Shown here piece after piece: positions 1 to 7,161 of a stretch of DNA of 25,653 nucleotides. This stretch comes from an uncultured Prevotella sp. (GTDB taxonomy: Bacteria; Bacteroidota; Bacteroidia; Bacteroidales; Bacteroidaceae). The position numbers were made by a program, and so were the translations under genes. Below the pieces are notes generated by a model, which was not told the DNA's origin, did not search any database, and saw only the letters and a program-made list of their open reading frames with translations. The DNA lies in NCBI GenBank assembly GCA_900765465.1, contig CAAFRM010000030.1, positions 1 to 25,653 on the forward strand, read 5' to 3'. The stretch's first letter is position 1. The number at the start of each line of letters is the position of its first letter.

Positions 1-981
1 CTTGTTTCCATCAACAAGAATGTAAAAAACATCATGATTCCATCCGAAGAGATTAGAATCAACATGTATCCGATGGATTTTGAAGAATTCCTTTGGGCAA
101 TGGACGAAGAGGCAATCATACAACTCATCAAAACCCAATATGCCAAACTCAAGCCTCTTGGCTCCGACATGCACCGCAAGGCTATGACCTTATTCCGCCA
201 ATATATGATAGTAGGCGGCATGCCTAAGGCAGTAGAAACCTATGTAAAGACTCGTGATTTTACAAAAGTTGATACAATAAAGCGTGCAATAATAAGCCTT
301 TACAGAAACGACATTCAAAAATATGCAGAAGGCAACGAGGTAAGAGTGACAAGCATCTTTGATCTGATTCCAAGCCAGCTTCAGAAACACGAGAAGAAAT
401 TCCGCCTGTCTGAAATAAAGGCTGGTGCCAGAATGCGTGAGTACGAGGATGCTTTCTTTTGGCTGAACGAAGCTATGGTTGCAAATATCTGTTATGGGGC
501 AACAGAGCCAAGCATCGGACTTAATCTCAAGTTGGAAAGCTCGAGCTTGAAATGTTACATGGCAGATACAGGTTTGCTAATCAGTATGGCTTTCGATGAG
601 AATCGGATCATGCAGGAATCGCTTTACAAGAAACTGATGATGGACAAATTAGAAGTAAACGAAGGAATGCTTGTAGAGAATATCGTGGCACAGATGTTGA
701 GGGCAAAGGGGCACAAGCTGTTTTTCTATTCCAACTATTCACGTGAGGCAGAAGACAGAATGGAAATCGACTTTCTGATAGCGAAGCCTTCGATTACGAG
801 CAAGCACAACATCTCGCCAATAGAGGTAAAATCAACCAATCGTTATACCATCTCTTCTTTGGAAAAGTGTATCAGGAAGTACAAGAATTACCTATCGACT
901 CCTTATGTCATTCATACATCAGACTTAGCGGAAAAGGATGGGATAGTATATCTGCCACTCTATATGACACCCCTGTTATAA
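1..981 (+). CDS. AAA-family ATPase with C-terminal DUF4143 (PD-(D/E)XK-like) domain, 5' partial
   Basis: The reading frame is open from base 1, so this is the 3' part of a longer gene; the ATG at 34 is internal. The P-loop and Walker B region lie outside the window. What remains starts just after the ATPase core (the MYPMDFEEFLW segment typical of these proteins), continues through a helical middle with a winged-helix-like stretch, and ends in DUF4143. The nuclease-like core is intact to the eye: EIDF supplies the acidic residue and IEVKS the E-x-K pair. Family members (AAA_14 plus DUF4143) are common, poorly understood Bacteroidota accessory ATPases; substrate and role are unknown. No hairpin terminator is visible after the stop. 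The family call is confident, the function is not. Confidence 0.85.
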   Translation, partial: LVSINKNVKNIMIPSEEIRINMYPMDFEEFLWAMDEEAIIQLIKTQYAKLKPLGSDMHRKAMTLFRQYMIVGGMPKAVETYVKTRDFTKVDTIKRAIISLYRNDIQKYAEGNEVRVTSIFDLIPSQLQKHEKKFRLSEIKAGARMREYEDAFFWLNEAMVANICYGATEPSIGLNLKLESSSLKCYMADTGLLISMAFDENRIMQESLYKKLMMDKLEVNEGMLVENIVAQMLRAKGHKLFFYSNYSREAEDRMEIDFLIAKPSITSKHNISPIEVKSTNRYTISSLEKCIRKYKNYLSTPYVIHTSDLAEKDGIVYLPLYMTPLL

Positions 982-1049
982 GCCTCTTCTCTTTTTCACC
1001 ATCAATGATCAATTGAAAGCCTTTCAACCATAGCGATTTGCCAGATTTC

Positions 1050-1301
1050 CTATTTTCGTTTTTGCTGTTCCCGTATTATCCTGAACGCCAAATCGGCAAA
1101 CTTTTTCATAGCCGCCTGAACCTGTCCTCGTCCGAAAGCCCAGAAAATGAGGGCGGCAGAGGCTGGTGCTGCATGTGTTCCTACATACTGGCGCATTTTA
1201 GGAACCGTACAGTTTTCAATGCCAAGTTCTTGCATGGCATTGAAAACTTGGGCAGCCGGTACTTCAAAATCAGTCTTGGTGCGCTGATCTCTAAGTACCA
1301 A
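1050..1301 (-). CDS. Possible small hypothetical protein, non-ATG start
   Basis: This is an 83-codon frame starting at TTG, which could extend upstream to about 1350 without finding an ATG. The product is basic and Ala/Gln-rich, and its composition looks more protein-like than the opposing plus-strand frame (1038-1340). I recognise no family. There is no clear TAnnTTTG promoter or ribosome-binding site. It sits alone between a plus-strand ATPase and the plus-strand upxY-like gene. It may be a real small gene, a remnant that lost its start, or noise. Confidence 0.25.
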   Translation of the reverse strand: MVLRDQRTKTDFEVPAAQVFNAMQELGIENCTVPKMRQYVGTHAAPASAALIFWAFGRGQVQAAMKKFADLAFRIIREQQKRK

Positions 1302-1441
1302 CGTGGTCTTGTTAACCTTAACCAGACACCTCTGCCATAAGTCAATCCATCATCCTCTTTAAAACTAAAACCACATACCCCTTATAAACAACCGCTTGTA
1401 GCCTTGAACCCGCCACTTAACCCCAATCATCGAAAAAACCG

Positions 1442-1473
1442 TTTGCAACATATCGAAAAAATCGCTAAATTTG
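1442..1473 (+). promoter_or_regulatory. Bacteroidota-type promoter of the upxY-like gene
   Basis: TTTG at 1442-1445 and TAAATTTG at 1466-1473 are separated by 20 bp, matching the phylum's -33/-7 consensus. Transcription should begin near 1480, leaving a leader of about 30 nt before the ATG at 1509. The -7 box overlaps the left arm of an inverted repeat. Confidence 0.75.
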
Positions 1474-1498
1474 CAGGGAAATATTAATGCATTTAGCG
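1463..1498. repeat. Inverted repeat over the upxY-like promoter and leader
   Basis: CGCTAAAT (1463-1470) and ATTTAGCG (1491-1498) are perfect 8-bp arms. The pairing extends to GCA/TGC if a two-base bulge is allowed. The left arm contains the start of the -7 box and the right arm lies in the leader, so it could act as a DNA operator; only part of it would be in the RNA. Confidence 0.55.
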
Positions 1499-1508
1499 TA
1501 ATAAGAAT

Positions 1509-2171
1509 ATGAGCACATTGTCTAATGTGACACCAGGCAGAGGCAAGTTTTTGCCTCAAAACGTTGGCCTTACCGCCAATGTCTCCTCCAGAGAATCACT
1601 TGATGGGGTGTCGGTAAGATACGCCCCAGACCCAAGTAAGAAATGGTTTGTACTGCGTGCCACTTACCATCGCGAATTGAAAGCCTATGATTACCTTATT
1701 AATCATGGTATCGAAGCATTTCTCCCACTCCACCGTACCCTCAAGTATGTGGATGGCAAGCGAAAGTTTGTCATCGAGTCTTATCTTCCCAACATGCTCT
1801 TTGTTTACGCAAGTCCCGAAACTGTAGAGAACTGCGTAAAGCATACGCCCGATCTTCATTTTCTCAGTTATTATTACAATCACTTTGTGGCAACAGAAGG
1901 AGAAAAGAATCCGCCTCTCATCGTACCATACGATTCGATGATGAATTTCATCAGGGTATCTACCACCGACAACCGTCACGTCAAGGTGGTGAGTCCCGAG
2001 AACTGCCATTTCAAGAGTGGCGACATGGTGAGGGTGACAGATGGAGAATTCAAGGGGGTAGAAGGCAGGGTGGCAAGAGTATCAGGCCAGCAGAGGGTTG
2101 TGGTAGAAGTAGAAGGAGTCTGCCTGATCAGCACCGCCTATATTCCTAGTGCATTTATAGAAAAGAAATAA
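1509..2171 (+). CDS. UpxY-family transcription antiterminator (NusG paralogue)
   Basis: The 220-residue product has a NusG N-terminal domain at about residues 45-150, opening with KKWFVLRATYHRE and continuing through LPNMLFVY, and a C-terminal KOW domain at about 170-215 (GDMVRVTDGEFKGVEGRV). This arrangement matches UpxY proteins, which in Bacteroides are the first gene of capsule operons and let RNA polymerase read through their long operon. The first 40 residues are a low-similarity extension. The ATG at 1509 is chosen because it lies about 30 nt after the predicted start site. The genes that follow are surface-protein genes rather than polysaccharide genes, and the next gene starts 27 bp after the stop, so cotranscription is likely. 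No upxZ is seen. Confidence 0.85.
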   Translation: MSTLSNVTPGRGKFLPQNVGLTANVSSRESLDGVSVRYAPDPSKKWFVLRATYHRELKAYDYLINHGIEAFLPLHRTLKYVDGKRKFVIESYLPNMLFVYASPETVENCVKHTPDLHFLSYYYNHFVATEGEKNPPLIVPYDSMMNFIRVSTTDNRHVKVVSPENCHFKSGDMVRVTDGEFKGVEGRVARVSGQQRVVVEVEGVCLISTAYIPSAFIEKK

Positions 2172-2198
2172 AATGTTCAATTTTTAAACTCATCAATT

Positions 2199-2570
2199 AT
2201 GAAAAAATTAGTTTTATTGATTCTTATGCCTTTCATTCTAGGCATATTGAACGTATCAGCTCAAAGTGAGCTGAATGATTTTGAAGGAGAAACGACAGGA
2301 AGCCAAAAGACAAGGGCTGCTCTTTTGTTTGAACTATTCCCTGAGCTTCAAAAAGCTTACTCTCTGACACATTCTCTCAGAATGATATTTAGCAACAAGT
2401 CTGCCACCAAGGATTCTGCACGTTTGAGTTTTAATGATTGGATTCAAAAGGTAAAGGACTTTGGAGACAAGAACTTTTGCACTGTCGCTTCTACCATTGT
2501 GGATAGGCAAGGAGACGAACAGGTTTATGCAGGTGTCCCGCTACCGAGCACCTGTCCAAAAACTGGGTGA
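2199..2570 (+). pseudogene. Chimeric small ORF: signal peptide fused to an ISL3-family transposase fragment
   Basis: The first 22 residues (MKKLVLLILMPFILGILNVSAQ) are a clean Sec signal peptide with an AQ cleavage end. From about residue 35 the sequence turns into something I recognise as the DDE transposase of Bacteroidota ISL3-family elements: a stretch with ALLFELFPELQKAYSLTHSL, then an SARLSFNDWI segment, then FCTVASTI. The last ~20 residues (VYAGVPLPSTCPKTG) match neither. The likely history is an insertion or deletion that joined the 5' end of a secreted-protein gene to part of an insertion sequence and kept the frame open. It lies 27 bp after the upxY-like gene. It may still be translated and exported, but the transposase part lacks most of the catalytic domain. 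Confidence 0.65.
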
Positions 2571-2707
2571 CAGAACGAACCAAAACAAAAGAGCGAGTTA
2601 AAGTTGGAACGTAAAACTGGACACCCTAGCTATTTGGTGACAATATCAGATATTCTTATTATATTTGCAGTACGTTTAAACTATTAATTTTTTAGAACTA
2701 TAAAAGT
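2571..2707. other. Intergenic scar with short inverted repeats
   Basis: This gap and the end of the preceding ORF hold CAGGTG (2530-2535)/CACCTG (2549-2554) and GGTGTCC (2532-2538)/GGACACC (2619-2625). These could be debris of a mobile-element end. I could not assign them to a named element. Confidence 0.3.
2633..2667 (+). promoter_or_regulatory. Probable promoter of the first LRR gene
   Basis: TATATTTG at 2660-2667 fits the -7 consensus well. The best upstream TTTG (2633-2636) is 23 bp away, longer than the usual 19-20, so the -33 assignment is weak. The start codon follows about 40 bp later. Confidence 0.5.
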
Positions 2708-3715
2708 ATGAAAACAAATTTAAGATTCTTTTTATTATTTATTTTTGTCTTTTTAGGACAAGTTGTAAACGCTAAAGACTTTGAGGTCAATGGTATTGCC
2801 TACAACGTGGTATCATTGTCTGACCTTACTTGCGAAGTCACTAGAAACAACCAATACTTTAGTCCTAGTTATATTCCTGCACATGTAACATACAAAGGAA
2901 GAACATTTACGGTACTAGGTATTGGGGACAACGCTTTTGACGGTTCGAATGTAAGCGATATCACTTTCGAAAACGGTCTTACCTACATTGGTAAAAAAGC
3001 TTTCTTTTGCTGCGGTTTTACATCGCTCGTTATACCAAAATCAATAACAAAGATAGAAGAAGAAGCATTTAACTCTTGCGGAAAGACACAAAAAACGTGG
3101 AACGGCAATTACATCTCTATCTTATCTGAATTAAGGATAGAAGATAGTGACGAAATGTTAGAAGGAACATTCTGGCTAGGAAACTATAGTACATTCTGTG
3201 ATACAAAAATAAAGAAATTATACCTAGGTAGAAACATTAATGATGCCGTACTTAATGATGGACTATATACTTCCCTTGAAGAATTAACAATTGGGGACTT
3301 GGTAACAGAATTAAGAACAAGTAGTCTTATTCCTGATGACATTTTCGATTTATATTATCTTAAAAAAGTAACCATAGGAACTGGACTTAAGAAAATACCT
3401 TACTTAGCTGAAGGAGACGAGCTAACACAAATATACGTTCGCTCTACAACTCCTCAAGCATCAGAAGGTTTCAACGATGGAACCTATATGCATGCTACAT
3501 TGTATGTGCCAAAAGGGGCAAAAGAAGTTTATGAAGCGGCAGATATTTGGAAGAACTTTTGGAGCATCAAAGAATATGATGTAGAAACAACAGGAATAAA
3601 TAATGTCGAAATAAAGCAAAAGTCAAAAAAACTATATAATTTAGATGGAACCAATGTCAACTCTTCATATCATGGAGTTGTCATTAAAAACGGAAAGAAG
3701 TATTTGAATAAATAA
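2708..3715 (+). CDS. BspA-like leucine-rich-repeat surface protein
   Basis: The 335-residue product has a Sec signal peptide (about residues 1-22, ending VVNA) and then LRR_5/BspA-type repeats, recognisable as IGDNAF, NGLTYIGKKAFF and KSITKIEEEAF units. A VPKGAKEVYEAADIWKNFW segment follows, which is common near the end of such proteins. The final stretch (LYNLDGTNVN to GKKYLNK) resembles the short beta-rich C-terminal tail found on many exported Prevotella proteins; a sorting role is inferred. BspA-like proteins act at the cell surface, often in adhesion. The next gene starts 9 bp after the stop and is a diverged paralogue. Confidence 0.85.
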   Translation: MKTNLRFFLLFIFVFLGQVVNAKDFEVNGIAYNVVSLSDLTCEVTRNNQYFSPSYIPAHVTYKGRTFTVLGIGDNAFDGSNVSDITFENGLTYIGKKAFFCCGFTSLVIPKSITKIEEEAFNSCGKTQKTWNGNYISILSELRIEDSDEMLEGTFWLGNYSTFCDTKIKKLYLGRNINDAVLNDGLYTSLEELTIGDLVTELRTSSLIPDDIFDLYYLKKVTIGTGLKKIPYLAEGDELTQIYVRSTTPQASEGFNDGTYMHATLYVPKGAKEVYEAADIWKNFWSIKEYDVETTGINNVEIKQKSKKLYNLDGTNVNSSYHGVVIKNGKKYLNK

Positions 3716-3724
3716 TTTTGCATT

Positions 3725-4681
3725 ATGAAACGTGTTATTCTATTAATATTTTATGCAATGATTAGTGTTGCATCATTGCATGCTGATAACGAGCCAGACT
3801 TCTACTTTGAAGGGTTAGGTTACAATATCATGTCAAAAACTGACTTAACCTGCGAAATCGGGAAAAGTAGCTATGGTGGAGAAGTAATCACAAGACCTAC
3901 CGTTGAATACCAAGGAAAAACATTCACGGTATTAGGGGTAGGCGCAGAAGCCTTTCACTTAAGTCGTTGTACTCAAGCTACTATCGGAAATGGGTTAACT
4001 TATATCGGTTCCGATGCTTTTAGTATTTGCAGTAACCTAAGAAAGGTTACATTGACACCAAGTATCATTGACTTAGGGAGTAATTCCTTTGGAAGGAATA
4101 GAAAACTAGAAGAAGTTGTTGTTGAAGATGGTGATGAAGAATTGATATTTCAAAAAACAATGGTCAATTTTAGTCCATTCGAAAACACTCCCATTAAGAA
4201 ATTATATATAGGTAGAAATCATAACAAAGATGTCTTTCTTGGAAGCTGTAAACTGGTTACAGACTTGGAATTAGGAGATAAAGTTACGAAATTTTAATTG
4301 TCAGAATTTCCATCGTTAAGAAGATTAACTATAGGAAAAAATCTTGATTTTTTGCCTTATATGGATACTGGTGATTATTTAACTTCTATAACTGTCAAAG
4401 CTGAAATACCTCAAAATATAGGTGGTTTTACCAAACGCACATATTTAAATGCAACTCTATTTGTTCCAAAAGGGACAAAAGAACTATATGAAAAAGCCGC
4501 TGGATGGTCAGAGTTTTGGAATATACGAGAATATGTTCCTACCAATATAACAACCCACAAGATTGATATATCTAGAATTATCAAAGAATACTCACTAGAT
4601 GGAGTAGAAAGAAAAGGACATTCAAAAGCAGTTCGAGTCGTAAGAAAAAGTAATGGGAGCATAATAAAAATATTTAAATAG
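3725..4681 (+). pseudogene. BspA-like LRR protein interrupted by an in-frame TAA
   Basis: This is a paralogue of the preceding gene: signal peptide (about 1-20), the same opening (FYFEGLGYNIMSKTDLTCEI versus FEVNGIAYNVVSLSDLTCEV), LRR_5 units, the VPKGTKELYEKAAGWSEFW segment and a similar C-terminal tail ending KIFK. A TAA at 4295-4297 splits it into 190 codons and a further 127 codons in exactly the same frame with no gap. Aligned to its neighbour, the break falls after VTKF, where the other protein reads straight on. A single substitution therefore explains it. The N-terminal half could still be made as a truncated exported protein. The rest shows no other damage, so the mutation looks recent, or is a sequencing error. 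Confidence 0.8.
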
Positions 4682-4838
4682 AAATGATATCCTTATATGA
4701 CTGAACCCACCTGAAAAAGTCATTTTTGATAATTTCTTCAAATGTAACCATCTGATAATCAAATGGCACTTTGTAGGATAAAGAACCAAAAACTCCTTTT
4801 TTTAGTGGACTCACGACTGAGTCCACTTTAAAAAGGAC
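4682..4838. other. Intergenic region with a perfect 10-bp palindrome
   Basis: AGTGGACTCA (4804-4813) and TGAGTCCACT (4818-4827) form a hairpin with a 4-base loop (CGAC). AACTCC/GGAGTT and T-rich/A-rich flanks extend it imperfectly. It lies between the LRR pseudogene and the ATPase promoter and could be a bidirectional terminator. The rest of the gap holds nothing I recognise. Confidence 0.5.
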
Positions 4839-4954
4839 GGAGTTCACTATAGTCTTTTCTCTTATCAAGCATAGTTTTACATCTTTTTAATTGCCAAAAA
4901 CTTGCATGATTCAAAAAATAGCCGTATCTTTGCGGCTAAAGATAGGAATAGGAG
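4839..4954 (+). repeat. Direct repeat copy A (116 bp), carrying the ATPase promoter
   Basis: By eye this segment matches 6876-6991 at 111 of 116 positions. It contains the complete promoter of the following ATPase gene and stops just before its start codon. In this copy TAGCCG and CGGCTA flank the -7 box as a 6-bp inverted repeat; the second copy has lost that symmetry. Confidence 0.85.
4902..4932 (+). promoter_or_regulatory. Promoter of the AAA-ATPase_like gene
   Basis: TTGC at 4902-4905, a 19-bp gap and TATCTTTG at 4925-4932 match the phylum consensus. The predicted start site is near 4938. This rules out the upstream ATG at 4891 and supports the ATG at 4963. Confidence 0.8.
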
Positions 4955-4962
4955 AAATAGTT

Positions 4963-6540
4963 ATGGCAAACAATGCATGCAGAAAGTTGCCGGTAGGCAT
5001 ACAATCTTTCAACAAGATCAGAGAAGAAGGTTATCTCTATGTAGACAAGAGTGACATCATCTGGAAATTGGCGAACAATGGCAAACAGTATAATTACTTG
5101 AGCCGCCCTCGCCGATTCGGTAAATCTGTGCTTGTTGATACACTTCAGGCTTACTTCGAAGGAAGAAAAGATCTCTTCGAAGGACTGAAAATAATGGAGT
5201 TGGAGAAGGAATGGAAGCAGCACCCTGTGATTCGACTTGACATGAGCCGAGGGGGAGCGACTGCAAATGAAGTTAAGGCATATCTGGATCGAACATTTGA
5301 TGTTTATGAGCAATTATATGGCATCCATATTAAACCAACAGATTCACTAGGAAACCGCTTCGACCTCATCATCAAAACCGCCTATAAGCAAACAGGGCTC
5401 AAGGTTGCCATTCTTATCGATGAGTACGACTCTCCTCTCCAACACTCGTGGAAAACTCCCGAGCATGAGGGTTGTACAGAAGTATATAGAAGCGTTTTTG
5501 CCATTCTGAAAGCCGATGATGCATACCAGCGTTTCGTCTTCATTACGGGTATTACCAAGTTTACACAGATTTCTCTTTTCTCGGTACTCAACAACCTGAC
5601 CAATATCAGTTTCCTTCCAGAATATGCTGCAATTTGCGGTATTACAGAAGAAGAAATCGGAGAGAACTTCAAGCCAGAACTGGAAAGAATGGCAGAAGTG
5701 AACGGTTGGACCTTGCAGCAAACTCACGACAACCTGAAGGATTACTACGATGGCTACCATTTCAGTCGCAGAAATATGGTGGACGTCTACAATCCTTTCA
5801 GTCTCCTCAATGCGCTTGATACGCAAGACTTGAGTTGTTTCTGGGTTTCATCCGGAGCTACCTCCATGCTGCCGAAGTTTGTTGACAACATGGAATTGCG
5901 ATTACGCAATTTTGAACATTGTCCGATTTTACGCAAGACTCTTGAGAGTTCTGATGTAATAAATGGTGGCGCTGAGCTCTTCCTCTATCAGACGGGCTAC
6001 CTTACCATCAAAAGCAGCGATGAATTTGGCTATTTCTTAGGTTTTCCAAACCAGGAAGTAAGACAGGCACTTTACGAGGTTGTGCTGCCAACCTTGACCA
6101 TGCAATCAGAAAGCGATATCATCAGTCTGCAAAGTAGCCTGTTCCGTCAATTGGGTACAGGTCAGATTGCTGATGCCATGAAAACGCTGAAAGCACTGGT
6201 TGCCGACGTGCCTTACAGCAACAAGAAGCTTGCCTCGATGGACATGGAAGAGCGCTACCGCCTCATCATCAGTACTATCTTGAATGCCATCGGACTAAAA
6301 GTAGAGGTGGAGCACATGCTTGCCACTGGAAGAATCGACCTCATTGCCCAAACTTCCCGCTACATCTACGTGATAGAGCTGAAGCTGAGGAACAATGGTG
6401 GCAAGAAGGCTGCCATCCAGCAGATTTTAGATAGCAGATATCTGGAACCATTCAAGGCAGATAAGCGAAAGGTGATAGGTCTCGGCATTGAGCTTGACGA
6501 GGAAGGAAAAGGCTTGTTGGATTGGGGAATCACTGAATAA
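4963..6540 (+). CDS. AAA-ATPase_like / PDDEXK_9 nuclease-like protein
   Basis: The product has 525 residues from the ATG at 4963. I preferred this over the ATG at 4891 because the promoter lies between them and homologues begin near LPVGIQSFNKIREEGYLYVDK. Domain order is typical: an N-terminal AAA-ATPase_like domain with a P-loop-like RPRRFGKSV (about 48-56) and Walker B ILIDEYDSP (D153/E154), then a C-terminal PD-(D/E)XK domain with GRIDLI (D459) and VIELK (E472, K474), so the nuclease triad looks intact. Such genes are abundant and paralogous in gut Bacteroidota. They are often called predicted AAA-ATPases, and no substrate is established. Two copies of a 116-bp repeat bracket the gene. It is full length with no sign of damage. 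Confidence 0.9.
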   Translation: MANNACRKLPVGIQSFNKIREEGYLYVDKSDIIWKLANNGKQYNYLSRPRRFGKSVLVDTLQAYFEGRKDLFEGLKIMELEKEWKQHPVIRLDMSRGGATANEVKAYLDRTFDVYEQLYGIHIKPTDSLGNRFDLIIKTAYKQTGLKVAILIDEYDSPLQHSWKTPEHEGCTEVYRSVFAILKADDAYQRFVFITGITKFTQISLFSVLNNLTNISFLPEYAAICGITEEEIGENFKPELERMAEVNGWTLQQTHDNLKDYYDGYHFSRRNMVDVYNPFSLLNALDTQDLSCFWVSSGATSMLPKFVDNMELRLRNFEHCPILRKTLESSDVINGGAELFLYQTGYLTIKSSDEFGYFLGFPNQEVRQALYEVVLPTLTMQSESDIISLQSSLFRQLGTGQIADAMKTLKALVADVPYSNKKLASMDMEERYRLIISTILNAIGLKVEVEHMLATGRIDLIAQTSRYIYVIELKLRNNGGKKAAIQQILDSRYLEPFKADKRKVIGLGIELDEEGKGLLDWGITE

Positions 6541-6875
6541 CAAGAATTACAGAATCAAGAAATGGTCTAATAACAAAGTCCGCTGACAATCTTGCAGATT
6601 GCATAGAAGTAAGCGCTGAGCGCCCTCCATATTTCCGCAAAAGTACTTATCGGGCATTTAAGGCTAACAAGCGGTTGTTCTTGGGGGTTAAGAGGAACCT
6701 TTTCTTTTGAGAAGATGATTTCGTTCTTTGTGTGTATAGTACTTCCCCCAAAAAACACTATATACAGAACGTTCCGCCATTCCTTATTATAGTTCAATAT
6801 TACCAAACAGATACAATTATTCGAAATGGGCAGTTAGAGCAATAAGAAATAAATAATAGGACTTTCAAGGTGTAT
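6541..6875. other. Intergenic region, no convincing gene
   Basis: The only feature I can point to is a small hairpin, CAATCT (6587-6592)/AGATTG (6596-6601), with no T-run. A 79-codon minus-strand frame at 6567-6806 has no promoter and an unusual composition; I do not call it a gene. No terminator for the ATPase is obvious. Confidence 0.5.
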
Positions 6876-6991
6876 GGAGTTTACTATAGTCTTTTCTCTT
6901 ATCAAGCATAGTTTTACATCTTTTTAATTGCCAAAAACTTGCATGATTCAAAAAATAACCATATCTTTGCGACTAAAGATAGGTATAGGAG
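6876..6991 (+). repeat. Direct repeat copy B (116 bp) with a duplicated promoter
   Basis: This is a near-identical copy of 4839-4954 at an offset of 2037 bp. It retains TTGC (6939-6942) and TATCTTTG (6962-6969), so it should still fire. Downstream there is no ATG at the equivalent position; the sequence runs straight into a gene fragment. Confidence 0.85.
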
Positions 6992-7110
6992 GGATAAGGA
7001 ATATATTGCAGAAAAGGGTTTGGCAACCATCCGTAAGCATGCGGAGGATTTCGTTGCCAAACGCCTTGCTGCTGTCGTGGATGTTTCTTTCATAGCAGTA
7101 TATACAGATT
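6988..7110 (+). pseudogene. Fragment resembling a DUF4186-family gene
   Basis: The frame reads RDKEYIAEKGLATIRKHAED followed by FVAKRLA. From memory this resembles the N-terminal region of DUF4186 proteins, which usually continue with a DGKQTPM and Cys/His-rich region. That continuation is missing: after RLA the sequence becomes unrelated and reaches the end of the hipA gene on the other strand. There is no start codon in the right place, and the fragment is joined directly to the second promoter repeat. It looks like the residue left by an insertion or deletion. Function of the family is unknown. Confidence 0.5.
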
Positions 7111-7122
7111 CATTCAACCCAC

Positions 7123-7161
7123 AATATAATAAAGTAAACAGGCTTATTACTTCATTATATT
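7123..7161 (-). terminator. AT-rich hairpin at the end of hipA
   Basis: Arms at 7123-7137 and 7147-7161 are complementary at 14 of 15 positions with a 9-base loop. The hairpin starts at the hipA stop codon. It has no GC-rich stem, so it is a weak terminator candidate. Confidence 0.35.

Noticed and set aside
1442..1498. Invertible capsule-type promoter
   Set aside because: The inverted repeats are only 8 bp and about 20 bp apart, too short and close for known invertible promoters of Bacteroides, and no recombinase is nearby.
4674..4868. 64-codon minus-strand frame before the second ATPase
   Set aside because: It crosses the palindrome and part of the direct repeat, has no promoter and shows no recognisable motif.
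4891..4962. Longer N-terminus for the second ATPase (start at 4891)
   Set aside because: The promoter -33/-7 boxes lie inside this stretch, and it is part of a repeat found elsewhere without the gene.
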